DNA of 64,000 nucleotides from Lateolabrax maculatus (Eukaryota > Chordata > Actinopteri > Acropomatiformes > Lateolabracidae), in assembly GCA_031216445.1 (NCBI GenBank), contig CM062211.1, positions 1,500,001 to 1,564,000 on the forward strand, written 5' to 3'. The position numbers were made by a program, and so were the translations under genes. How positions within the stretch are numbered: the first letter of the stretch is position 1; each line of letters begins with the position of its first letter. Shown here in pieces: positions 13,110 through 25,296 of this stretch. The notes beneath the pieces are model-generated. The model did not search any database and had not been told where the DNA came from. It saw nothing but the letters and a program-made list of their open reading frames with translations.

Positions 13110-13663
13110 AGTAGGGGAGACTGGGGGCGGTTGCAACAAGTCTTATTCCTCCCATGCTAGAGTGATGACATTCATACTGCATGTGCTCAGTTAGACCCTC
13201 CCCCCACAAAGAAGAAAGATAACACATTCAACATCTGCTGTGGCATTTTTAATCATTGTCTAAGTGACATGGTTAGCATGTGCCAGGGTCAGTGTGTCTA
13301 GCTAGCACATGGTGTTTTGTCATGGCTGACAAGCTGACAAGCTCAGCAGCCATATAAAAACAAACCACACAACAGTATTTTTCAATACAAACAAGTCATT
13401 GTAGGGTACATATAAGGATAGTTCACTCAAATACAAATTTGTATTGCATTTTTTATTTTACAAAAAATTTGATTATTTTAGTTCAGCAGTTTTAACATGT
13501 TGCAACCATCCCTGATCGTGTTGCAACTGTCCCCAGGCTTAGGGTCATTTAGTAGATGGGTGTCAATTTAATATATACACATTTGATTGGTTTAGTCCAA
13601 AAAGTCTCTGAGTAACTGAGAGAAATGCAAAAAGGGTTGCAACTGTCCCCAGTCTCCCCTACT
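13110..13663. mobile_element. Terminal-inverted-repeat element, 554 bp, upstream of promoter
   Basis: Ends are 28-base inverted repeats (13110-13137 and 13636-13663) differing at about two positions, reading AGTAGGGGAGACTGGGG... and ending GTTGCAAC. The palindromic GTTGCAAC word recurs inside at 13499-13506 and 13520-13527. The second copy extends through GTTGCAACTGTCCCCA exactly as in the right terminus. No transposase. Target duplication not clear, so superfamily unassigned. Confidence 0.75.
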
Positions 13664-14139
13664 TAGAATGATCAGGAACAACTGAATCATGGGAAATATT
13701 CATTCACCCTTGGAACCACAAGATACAAAATCACATCAAACATGCACAGGTGTAAGAACAAATTCAACAGTGTGTTTCCTTACTAGAAACATAGCTACTT
13801 AACATAGTAAATTTGATGTAAAATCTAAACTTATACTGTGATGTTGAACACAGCAATCTCTTCCCACTGTATAAGAGCATTTATTGAGCACACTGAGGTC
13901 ATGTTCGCTGAAACATTTTCTGGAAACTGAATGACACATACCACATTAAACAAATTGGGGTTTTAAGGCGAATTCCAGCACATCTTTACACAATACTAAA
14001 AGGAAAAAAAGGGAAATGGAACATAGTTTAAAGCATTTATTGTGCGTCTGTTACTGTGTGGTTTATGGTTTTCCAAATATCAACATATCCGATGAATGTA
14101 CGCGTGTTACCTGAAGTTGAGGGTGTTGCCGGTGCAGCG

Positions 14140-14295
14140 TCGGCCCAGCTGCACGCACAGCTGCACGCACAGCGCAGGAGCTCCTCCCTGTCCCTGTCCT
14201 TGTCCAATCAGCGTGCGCGTCAACACCGCAGCCCGGAAGAAGGAAGCTCAATACGAAAAGAGCGCCTGAATCAAAAGTGGAGACGTTACCTGAAG
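14140..14295 (+). promoter_or_regulatory. arhgef39: Candidate arhgef39 promoter and non-coding first exon
   Basis: A short CpG-rich patch in AT-rich flank. A CCAAT box in a good NF-Y context (TGTCCAATCAGCG) lies at 14202-14214 with its core at 14204-14208. Just upstream, the 12-mer CAGCTGCACGCA (an E-box plus a CACGCA half) occurs twice in tandem at 14146-14157 and 14158-14169. About 90 bases after the CCAAT box is a strong donor, GAAG|GTGAG, so I propose a TATA-less start near 14240-14270 and exon 1 ending at 14295. It would splice to 16629, leaving a leader without any ATG before the true start. The transcription start is inferred. Confidence 0.5.
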
Positions 14296-15499
14296 GTGAG
14301 CCCTTATTACTACAAAAACTACAATATACGGTATATAAGCGATGTCAAGACTTTTTTTTTTTAACTGTAGATACAGCAGTTTGTTTCTCACACGAAGGTT
14401 TCTCATATCGCTTTTTCTCACAGTGACAGTTATAAGCGATACTTTCGACAAAAAAAGGATACTATAACAATGACGTTACGTAAAATTATACAAAGGTTTG
14501 GTGTGCTTTTATGTAATGTTTCACAGTGTCAGAGCTGTAATATGCAGGTGCTGGCTACATTAACCGAGTTTGACTAGTAGAAGGAATATTTCAGGAGAAT
14601 GTAAGCAACCTAAGACGTTCACTCAGTTCCCCTCGCCCTGTTTGTGTGCGTTTCACAGTATTTTATATCTTGGGATTCACCGAAAGTCACATCACGGACG
14701 TTTTGAATACCTCGGTGTGACGTTACACGAGGTAACACAATGCCCTGATGATACAACTTGATAGACCCCTGAACGTGTCACCAGAAAGTCAAAGTTAAAT
14801 GTAGATGTAAGATAACTTTATAGGTAAACACGAATGAATTTGATCCTTAGTTGCCCAAACCTTGCCTAAATGTTCCCTATACTTTTTTAGCTATCCTTGC
14901 ATAGGCGTTCGACCCCCGACTGAGACATTTAAAGCTGTTTTTATGGATATTTGTCTGTGGTTAACCTTCTGTCAGACCTGTCAATCAATTTGCAAGTATG
15001 TTTGCTTCCTATGCTTATATCACATATTACTTACAATGTTCTGGAGTTGCTAGTTCAGCTCAGTTTTATATCTGCAATAGTTCACAAACCAATCTCACCT
15101 CAAGGTCCATTTAGTAGTTGCTCTGGAGCTTTCGGGCATATCAAACAATCTTCCTTAGCAGATGGAGTTTGCTCAGTTGTCATGGAATTTTAAATGTTGA
15201 CATTTCTATTTTTCTGAGCACTTAAAGTTTTAGTTTGTTGGACTATAGAAAGAAGCAGTCATGTTTTCATGTAACTGTCAGGGATGACTTCTTAGTTTCC
15301 ATGCACCAGATCTTGTACTTGGTTTCCACTAGTTTTATCAGCTTAAATAAACACTGCAGCAAAATGGCTCCTATAGGAGTGTATTATAATACAGATGCTA
15401 GGGAGTAAGGCTGGCATTTTAGTCAGGTTCAATGAATGAATAAGAGCATACCTGTCTTAGCCAACCCAGTTACAAGGTTTACTCAGGTTGAACAAAAGC

Positions 15500-15860
15500 C
15501 AGTCAGCTGAGTTTAGGCTCACACAGAGGCAGCGTGAGCCCTTTTCAGCTCTGGACGCTCGGATGTATTGTTGGATGGCGCTGCAGTTCAGCTCATCCCC
15601 GGTCACAGTGAGGCTCATCATGTGAGGGTCTCCCTGTGGGAGTGGTGTACCCTGGTTAGCATTGATCAGGCCCCTATTGTTTACAGTGCAGGGCGCCTCG
15701 GGGATAGGACAGGGGTTAATTTCTGCTAAAGCTCTGCGCTCTGCCTACTCCTTTTTCTGCTAATACAAAGGAGATGTCACTAATGAGGGAATGCAGGGAA
15801 GACACTGCTTCTCCATGGCTCTAAGTCAGCCGAGGCTGGTTAAAGGACAGACGGCGTTTG
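15500..15860. promoter_or_regulatory. GC-richer unique block in the 5' intron
   Basis: About 1.2 kb downstream of the proposed first exon. Includes GCGTGAGCCCTTTTCAGC, GGGCGCCTCGGGGATAGG, and TGCTAATACAAAGGAG followed by CACTAATGAGGG. No open frame. Could be an intronic enhancer or alternative promoter. Confidence 0.25.
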
Positions 15861-16400
15861 AGAGAGATTGCTATTATTGATTTTGCAAGTAGTAGATAGT
15901 GACCAGTAAATAACACAACTCCACAAGTAACTCCATCTGGTTATTATTGTAAAAAATGACAATTATTTTCTAGCAGTCCAAACATCCTAAAGTATTTAAC
16001 TCAAATTTGAGAAGCTATAATGTGCCAATAGTTTGAATTTATACTTGATTAAATTAAATGATTCATAATTTATCACATTTAATCGATCATTTTTCTATTG
16101 ATCAGTGAACTAATTCTTTCACCTCTAATCAAGTCACCAGTGTTCCTTTACAATTTAAAATATTGAACCTAAAAAAATAATAATTTAATTTTAATTAATT
16201 AAAAGTATTAATAATAGTATATAATTCAATGCTTATTTTTTACCAGTATAAATATAATTATAATGAAAGGTAAGATTCAAATCACAGACATCTCAGAGTT
16301 ATTGACTAGTTTCCAAAATGGACTAGTTGCTTATAGTGGGTTGACTGTTAATCACCCGTATGTTGTTGTATACTGGTCCAAAGGCCATTTTTTTCACAGC

Positions 16401-16480
16401 TTTTAAGGGATAGTTCAGATTTTTTGAAGTGGGGTCGTATGAGGTACTTATCCATAGTCAGTTTATTACCTACAGTAAAT
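16401..16480 (+). repeat. Dispersed repeat, copy 1 (second at 63314-63392)
   Basis: TTTTAAGGGATAGTTCAGAT, then TTTTTTGAAGTGGGG and ATGAGGTACTTATCCATAGT, nearly identical to 63314-63392. I recognise it as a common fish repeat terminus. It stops about 170 bases before the start codon, outside the mature exon. Confidence 0.7.
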
Positions 16481-16628
16481 TGTCGAATAGCTCTTCTTAA
16501 TCTTTAATTTATTAGAGGAAATCTGCATTCTGACTAATGCCTTAAATCCTCAGTTGCTGTTGTCACCCATCATTAGTGCCATTCCTGTCTGTCAACGTGG
16601 CCAGGTCTGATTGCTTGTGTCTCTGCAG

Positions 16629-16800
16629 CGTCCTCCTCGTCACTGTGACCATGAGTTTTTCTCCTGGTCAGTCCGGTCCCCTCGGGAGCGCTAGTATCCA
16701 GGAGCAGAGGGACCGCTGGGAGAGAAAACGTAGCCGAACAGCCAAAGAATTGGTGCAGACAGAACAACGCTACTGCCAACAGCTGGAGCTGGTCACCACT
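16629..16800 (+). CDS. arhgef39: arhgef39 coding exon 1 (ATG at 16651)
   Basis: Begins after the acceptor CTCTGCAG with 22 bases of 5' UTR, then encodes residues 1-50. It ends in phase 0 at ACT|GTACGT. It carries the basic linker ERKRSRTAKE and the first DH helix, LVQTEQRYCQQLELVTT, which is conserved region 1 contacting switch I of the GTPase. An in-frame ORF starts further upstream at 16576, but the splice acceptor and the human alignment favour 16651. Confidence 0.92.
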
Positions 16801-18639
16801 GTACGTACTGTAGCAGGAGTGCACACTTTCATTTTCTATACTTCGCAATGATGGGTCTATTTAAATACATTTATTTTTTATATTTGTATTTATTTAGTTA
16901 TTTGCTACCACTGACTGTATCTAAAAACCTGGACACATAAAAACAAAACTATCTGTATGGCTAGATACCACTACAGAGACAAACATTTTTTTTTATAATT
17001 TGGGTGTAATGATCCTTTTAAAAGTGCATTTGACTGATGTTGTTTCCATAATATAAATATACAGTGAATAAAGACAAAATCTCCATGCCAAACGTTTTCA
17101 GAGACAAATGGTTGAACATACAGCCAATACTGTACAGTATGTTCCAGTGCTACATTAAAATATGTGAAGTGCACTGTTACAGTACATATTAACCGACTCA
17201 AGGTAGCATTCACGGTATTCTTCCTCCCTGTGGAGAGAACAGGCTTTCCCACCCACCACTGCAGCCTCATTTCTACACAATTACTCACCCTCCACCCGTT
17301 CACTCCAATTAGGAGCAATTTTTAGGCCTAATGCACATTCAATTTGCTAATCCCATTTTCACTTCAAATGACTTGAGACCAGCACAGCTGTCGCTTTATT
17401 GTGAGTCTTGTGGTACAATAAAATCGTCCTGTACTTTTTGCTTCACATGAGCCATGAATATATACAGTACCATATAATTTAAGTCTGGGCTGTAGGGCAA
17501 AAAACTACCAATCTTTAGGTCCCTGTTGTTAAGGGTCTTACATGTTTGGGGTAGTTTCATGGTTATATTTGCTGCCTGTGTTGGGACACTAACTGAGATG
17601 TCAGCAGTGAAAGCCCCTCCTTATTAAAAAATATTTCCAGTCATAGACATATCCAATCAGAGACAGCCCAGTGCTAGCTTATGCTGAGAAATAATGTCAC
17701 TTTAGCTCCCTCTGCTCTCTTTTTTCTTACAGTACTTTGTGGAGATCTTGAAGGCCAAAGGAACCCTGAGGCAGGACATTAGAGAGAGCATCTTCAGTTC
17801 AATTAAAGCCATTCATTCAGTAAACCAGTAAGTATCCTCTGAATAATTTAAAGATAAGCTATACTTTGGAAATGGTGGTGAGAAACTGTTAAGGGATGAG
17901 TATTAGTAGTTTGTTTCTTGCATAAGAATGCAGTCTAGATAAACTCTTAGTTTACCAAAGCAAGTCCTTATCTTCTCCATTAGCAGGAGTCAGTGATATT
18001 GTGTTGCAGTGTAGAGGTGTTCTCTTCCCTGGTGGATACATTAATGCATATCAGGTATAATTACTCCAGGTGATATCACAAGTGAAGAGCATTATTGTTA
18101 CCATTGAAAATACATGAATTCTCGTTGCCTACCTGACCTGCTGTTGAAGACCTCAGGGGGCAGGGTGGTCAGTTGGAAAGTCAGAGCTGAGAGAAACTGA
18201 TATCGCCACCTGTCTATACGTCAAATTGATCTTGCTGTCAAGGTGCTGTATAACTAAAATCTCCAAGTGCACTAGAAAGACTTCAACAAGTTTGGTGACA
18301 TAAATTGCTGTATGTTTAAAGTTAAAAATCAGACAAAAGATCTGCACACTGTACTGAAAGCTCCTAGCAATTTTACTTTAATATAGGCAACAATCTTACA
18401 GGGGTCTTCGTCAAACCACCATCACAATGTAGAACAAGCAATGTATGGACACAAACACATCTATCACTCAGGTGGTTGTGATTTGCATGACTTAGAGTCA
18501 GTGTACTCAATCTATCAGGACAGAGCCGGACCACAAAATGCACAAACAAAAGGAAGAGGATAAAAAAAGGAGGTTACATCAACAGATACTAACTTTTGAG
18601 AGGGACAATGAAAACATATTGATTAAGATGTCTGTAAAA

Positions 18640-18710
<71 letters not shown>

Positions 18711-21700
18711 GGGGGGGTCTGTTAGTCATACTTAAAATATAATCATCTATAACAACTTACAAAAAAGGTTTAAGATCAAATTCAAGCCCTTAGGTGACCC
18801 TTAGTGTCTTAAGGGTAAAGCTGTTTCAATCAAGACTAAATCGAAAAGAGACTTAAAGAGTGATCAAACTAATTTACTGACATGATGCTCAATAAAACTG
18901 AAAGACATAAGGAGTCTTTGACGATTAGACCCCGTTGTTGCATCATTATTTTAAGGGGGTAGTGACGCCATGAGCTGTACGTGAATATCCCCCTGATGGG
19001 GTGAAAAGCAATGGCTGAAGATGAGTATGGATGTGATGTGGAGCGGAACTTCTAATGAGCACAGTGGAAGAACCTCTGGAGCTGGATGTGATAAGGACTA
19101 GAGGTGAATTGGGTCTATGAGAAAACATTCTTCCAATGAATGTATGGTCTCAGATTGCTAGTTTAAAGTCTTCTTCAATACAGCACGAAGTTCATTTTGT
19201 AAATTATGGAGTATGCTTTAGGGCGTAGTTATCTTGTGATTGACAAGCCGGACACTGTTAGTCAGGATAAAGGGGTAGCAATGTGTATCCATGGTACTAT
19301 GTGCATTTAAATAGCTGTGAACCTGTTTTTGGGTGTTGTGTTAGTTTTTTGTCTTTGACCATAGACTGTATAAAAATAGACGCAGCCTCCAGGTCTGAAA
19401 AGTGAAGCCAATTTGGAAGTGCCTTAAACCTGCATTCTTTCTAATTGCCAGCGGGTGTCCAAGATGGCGACGGCCAAAATGCCAAACTCAAGGCTTCAAA
19501 ACGTACTCCACAAACCAGCGGGTGACGTCACAGTGGCTACGTCCACTTATTTTATACAGTCTATGGAAACAACATCAGCTAAAGTTGTCTATCACATATT
19601 TTTAAGGCTGTATTCTTTTTTTTTTATTTAAAATTTAAAGTAAAGATGGTAACAGACTTATAAACATTTATTACACTGCTCTTTGAGCAGCTTTCTCTAG
19701 ATAATAGGTCTGTTACTTTTAATAGGACTAGTAGGGTTAATAGTATAGGCTTATATACACCTGTTTTGTCACTCAAATGTATATTAATCAATATATTAAT
19801 TAAGTGCTATACCTTACTTCATTCAGAAAAAGAAGGACTTTTCAGTCAATATAATCTCACAAGCATGCGGGCATATCTGAGAGCATGACAGATGAAATAA
19901 AAGTAATTACAAATACAATTTCAATGCCCAATATATAATTTTATGCCAATAGGGGTCTCTCATATAAAACAATGACAAAAGAGACATTTGATGACATTGT
20001 GAAGTAGCGTGGGGTCATGGTAGTTGTTGTTTTCATTGTTAAACAACCACTATTGCCATTTTATTGCCATGTTATGACACCATGTTAACATTAGCCCTAG
20101 CATCTTATTCTGCATTATGGTTGGAAAAGAACAAGTTTATCATTTCTGTGCATATTGTCAATAGGAAATGTTTTAATGTCTGGCAATCCGGCCAACATTG
20201 GCCTTTAATGTTGAATTTTTGCCAGAATGCGGATGAGTAAATTAGTGACATTTGTAAGTACATTTGCATTGTGCACACTGTGCACACTTGTAGTTGCCAT
20301 CTTTGAATGGCCAGAAAAAGTGAATAGGTTCTGTGGGAAGGTGTTTGAAGTTAGTACATGTGTACATGTTAAGGCACTGGATTCAGCTATGGCATCCATA
20401 AATCAGAGGTTGAAAAATGCGCCTCATTATGGGTTTTTGAAAAATAAAGCTAAATGGTGTTTGCCTTGGGCCGGCTACAGCGGCAGTATTAAACGGACTG
20501 GATGGTAAATTTTCTCTAAAAGAAGGAAAAAAACAACTGCACTTAAACTTTATGTTGATAAATGTGTGTTTGCCGTACTTCTGACAGGATGTAACATCCG
20601 ACAGGACGGCATTTCATTGCTCTGATAGGTTGTCTCTGCCCGTCGATAACGCCCCTTGGAAATCAAAAACGAACTGAGAGGTTCCAGACTAATACGCATT
20701 TGTGAATTGAAAGATAAACAACTATGAATAGATAAACAATGTAGTAGCTGTTGGCATCAATCTCTGACGGGGGCAATCATTTCATTCCTCTGGCATCATG
20801 ATGAGTAGCATGACCAGCTTCACTTCTACCACCATGAAAACTCAAAATTAACACACAAATAGCTGCTTATCAAGCCTTTCACCTTTCAAAATTTTACAGT
20901 GTGCATTTGCATTTAGCCTACACACTTATACACTGTACATTCACTTACTTACTTACTAAAAATAACAAAACATGTGAATTTATAATAATGAATAATTAAG
21001 TGCTGCTCAATCAGAAAATGCAACTTTTTGTGATCCCAGAGAATATAACACAGTATCCTGCATGGAAACATTTTACGGCCTTTCAATTTTTTAACAGTAA
21101 ATACATACAGTTGAGTATTTCAATACTTGAACACTTGGGGAAATTTTACAGACTTCTCTGGTTTCACGTTTATGCTGCTGCTTGATTGACTTTGAGCTAC
21201 AAACAGATCATAGATCCCAAACACACAACAGCATTTTTGTACCATAAACAAAATTTGTAATTTAGTCCTCTAGACAAAAATGTAATTGAAAAATTGTTAG
21301 GCTTGTTGTATGCTTGTAGTACTAGTCTTTACAAACATGCGCACACATCCACAAACCTAAACAACTACATAATTGCAGCCGGCATGCAGACATGGAGCGT
21401 GCCTCTTGAAAATTGGATTGTACACATATGCTGAGTGGCTTCTTGTTATTGATTGGTTTGTTAGTCTGAGGTAACCCTAACTCAATCCCTCTCTCTTAGG
21501 CCTCCTTCCGTAACACTCATAACCAAAGTTTTTATTATTTTGTTTAGACATAATCATTTGCAGATAACAATGTGGACAATCAGCTTCTAAATGTAAGGGT
21601 TCCCATCAGTTTGCATTCTACAGTGTGAACATATACAGTCAGTATCAGACCGCACAGCTTGACAAACTGGAGTGAGTGGTCGGGATACCTTTTGATTGGG

Positions 21701-24700
21701 AATTCCATTTCCAGACTAAATAATGAGTGGTGCGTGTTCCCTCAGGCTCTCATCCTCCATCCCCCAGACTGACAGGCTTTCTTGTTGAAAGTGCTACAAT
21801 GAAGATTGAAGTTTGAATTACACAGTCTGATGTATTGGATAAATGGTTCCGCAATTCCCATACATCTTCATTATGAGCCTCTTATTGAATCAATGGTTGA
21901 AACATAATGGCAAGCACTCCATTTAAAAAATGGTCCATGGAGAGACAGTGTGTTAGTGTTAGACTGATTTACTACTGCCAAATGATTGATTATAGATTAT
22001 CCCATATTCTTTTCACTTTCTTTCACTCTGACATTTGGTGTACATTGAATATCTGTGTGCCAATGCCAAGAATAATTGATAATAACAGAAGTGATAATTA
22101 GCTTTCATAGATGAATATGTGGGTGACTCTCTATCACACATGAAACATAAAGTAGTATATACTGTAAGTCTGAATGCATTAAACATACTCACCATAATCA
22201 AGGGACATGTTGTATAAGGCTTGCTGCTGCTTCGGTCTGCAAGTGCTCTGTATTAGTCAAATGGAGTGCTGGGTATCAAACCTACCAAAACATATTCTTG
22301 TGGTAGTAACCCAAATGTGTCCATAACACCTAGTATCAAATGTCTGGTCAGATTCTTAACTGTTTTCATATGCTTTGATCAGAAAGTTCCTGGTTTACAA
22401 AGAAAATGTGCCAATGTTAGATTTTTGCTATTCACACCAAATTCTTATACGACAACATGTAACATTTCAGACCTTTCGCTTCTTTTTTAAAATAAGAAAA
22501 AAGGTTTAAAAAAAAAAATGCTTTGGTATGGATACAGAAACTTGGTTATCATGTTGTAGCTTTTTTTGCAGCAACCTTGCAAGAACCCTGTGTTTTAAAA
22601 TGACAAATAGATTACCTTGATACCATGAAGTATACAAAGACTTGGGACAACTTATTTTTCAGTAATCACGACTCGTATTGTTCTTCTTTTTATCATTGTT
22701 AACCTCCTCTGTCCCTTTGGCCTCAATGATGACCAGGTTCCATGTCCGCATTCCTGGCACTTAAACACAGACAAAGGCCCAGTTGAATAACATTCACAGT
22801 GGCACTACAGTCAAGGGACAAAATGATACATCAAATGTTTTTTGGGCCAAAAAATTTGCATCAGTGCCATCAAAGAAGTCAAATATACTATGCAGTTTAG
22901 ATGAATTAGGTGGAATTCTAATTCTGTTAATATTCCAGTCTGTATCAGCTGCGTGTTACAAATGTTGAAGTTGTAAGCAGATTGTCAGGAATTTATGGGA
23001 GAAATTGGTTAAAGAGTCAATGAGAAACAGAACACATATGGAAAGAGCATGGTCATGATATGATGGCGTTCACATTTAATTCCAGCTGGATGATGAATGT
23101 TTTCTGTGTCTGAAGAATCCTGGACTAGCTAGGGAATCATCAGAGATTCATCAGAGAAACACTAAGAGAAATATTTGATTTGATATTGTTAATCCTCACA
23201 AAGCAGCAAGAAACCACTTCAATGGCAGACACCTTCTGTGAGAGCCGTGCTTGTCAGCTCTGCACAGCCTAATGGCTCTCTGATAGTAATACAAGTGTGT
23301 CAGTGTGTGCAGAGTTGAGGTATATTCATCTGATGTTTCTGTCTTTATTTACTTAACTCCAGAGTGCAGTGGGAATAGTAGTAATGAATTCTGCCTTCAT
23401 TAAGCTTTGTTGAGTTACATAAGAAAATGAGACGTGAATATATTGATATGCCATGCCATTCATTCTGCATCTGACTGTTTATGGAGAACAGAGAGCAGGC
23501 AGCAGAAGGAGCAACCCAATTATCCCCAGCTGCTAACATGACAAACAGGAATCAACAACTTTAAAGAGCAGTCTGTGGCTCCAGTAAAGAGCATACAATC
23601 AGCAATGGATTTGGGGGGGGGGGGGGTGTCACAACGAGAATAGGTGTAGTCTGAGAGGAAGATCAGACATGTGGAGTGACACGAGTCACTACGTTTAAAC
23701 ACAGCATGAATCACATTGTACAGTTCATTGAGAGCAACAAAATGCTGCTTTATTGCTTTGTTTTCTTATCAGTGATTCGTGGTTTTGTTTATTTATCAAA
23801 TAAGTAGTAATTTACGTTGCGGATGCTCACGCTGTGTCGTAACAATTAGTATTCCTCTGTTCAAGCTTTCCCCAAATGAAGGCGCCTCGGCCTGAATTGT
23901 TTGGTCGAGGTTGTATCCGCCCCAGATGTCGCAACTGCTCGGAATTAATGTGGATTAACGTGACACACATGGAATGCTAATGTTATCTCCATCCTGCTGC
24001 TGATGGCCAGACGGTTTAATTGCTGTGAAAAAAGTATAAAAAATGTAATCCATAATTTCATATTTATCATAATAGCCTCTGGCAGTGAGAGGGGAAAAAA
24101 ACGGAAACAGAGTTTTTCCCGCCCTTTGCCCTCGTTAGAACTCTCTCGGCTGCTCCTGCATCTCCTGATTATGAACAGAGGCTACCTTGGCGCACAACTT
24201 CATTAAAATCTATTTAAATCAACTTCAACAGCAAAGTGCTCCTTCTTACAGCATGTACGAAGAGAAGTCTCTGGGAACATCATTAGAGAGTAGGATTGTG
24301 TGTGCGTGTGTGTGGTACTTCCTCTAAGTTTGGATAACAAGCTCCTTCACAAGTGTCAACACCCCCAACCATTGCGTCCGTGTTACTGTAATGTGCCTGA
24401 CAGGCTGAACGGCTGCTTTGCCTCTGCCTTGATCCGGTTGTTTTGTTCCTGAGTTCAGCGGGCGTGTTCTCACTACAAAGTGGCCCTCGGTGCCCTGAAG
24501 GTAGACCCACCGCCTGGGTCCCAGTAAATACGTCACCCACAGGGAGAGGCCTTCAAATGGCAATACAGAGCCTTGCCTGCTAAACCTCCCATTAATGGGG
24601 AAGCAATCCTCTGAACTTTGCTCAACCTCCGCACTTTCTCTAAACATGTGTGCCTTAGCTGAAAATGATGCTTCAGATGTGATCTCGCCTTATTTGAGCT

Positions 24701-25256
24701 CCTTCTCTCCACTGATGCAGAGCAGCGGTGCATTCTCAGGCACTAATGTGCATTAACTCAAAGTCCAATACGGTTTGACTGGAGGCTAAATGCTCACTGG
24801 GGGACACTTTGAAATGAACGCGTGAAAAGTCTCTACTGCACTAAAAATATGCTACACATATTGAAATAGTCATGTGCTGTGTTGGAGTTAAGGATGTTGT
24901 GACTCAGTACTGATGTCTGCCTGTTTGTTTGCATGCCCTAAAAATTAGTGATAGTGACTCGATGAATTACAGCAGCTAGATCAGCGTCTTCTACAAATGC
25001 ATGTTGTATTTGATTTTAGGACAAAATCTAATTGTAATGTTTCTGACCAGTGTTGTGATTACAATTTAATTATTTTTTGTAAATTAAACTTCAAGACTGT
25101 GGTTGTGGTCTACATCTTTTAAAACAAGATATGTTTGTATCAAGCATAACTATCCTGGGAATACGATAAATCTGGCCCCTTTCCCCTTCAAACTGATTTC
25201 CACCCGACCTGTAATGCGTTGGGCCAATGACAACCGTTTATCTAATATGAGGGCAT

Positions 25257-25296
<40 letters not shown>

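Larger units (their letters stand above)
1..14139. other. 5' flank, no gene recognised
   Basis: About 14 kb upstream of the gene. The longest open frames (up to 104 codons) have no recognisable family motif, no consistent splice context and the base composition of the surrounding DNA. Repeats and unique blocks that stand out are listed separately. Other stretches, such as 2040-3080, 3500-4560, 6130-6740, 6830-7380, 10340-12240 and 12280-13100, appear as AT-rich unique DNA with short simple repeats and give me nothing to annotate. Confidence 0.6.
14296..16628 (+). other. Proposed 5'-UTR intron of arhgef39
   Basis: Runs from the donor GTGAG at 14296 to the acceptor TCTCTGCAG ending at 16628. 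It holds no recognised coding sequence. Contents are a unique block at 15500-15860, an AT-rich stretch at 15950-16290 that may include a decayed hAT-like piece near 16060-16130, and a dispersed repeat at 16401-16480. Confidence 0.45.

Noticed and set aside
1..14139. RMRP or ccdc107, neighbours of ARHGEF39 in human
   Set aside because: No sequence resembling RNase MRP RNA or a ccdc107 exon was recognised. Synteny may differ or lie outside the window.
14056..14364. 102-codon plus frame across the promoter patch
   Set aside because: It starts upstream of the CCAAT box, reads through the proposed donor and matches nothing. Open because of GC-rich composition.
16971..17318. 115-codon minus-strand frame in intron 1
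   Set aside because: No recognised motif, lies between arhgef39 exons, AT-rich composition.
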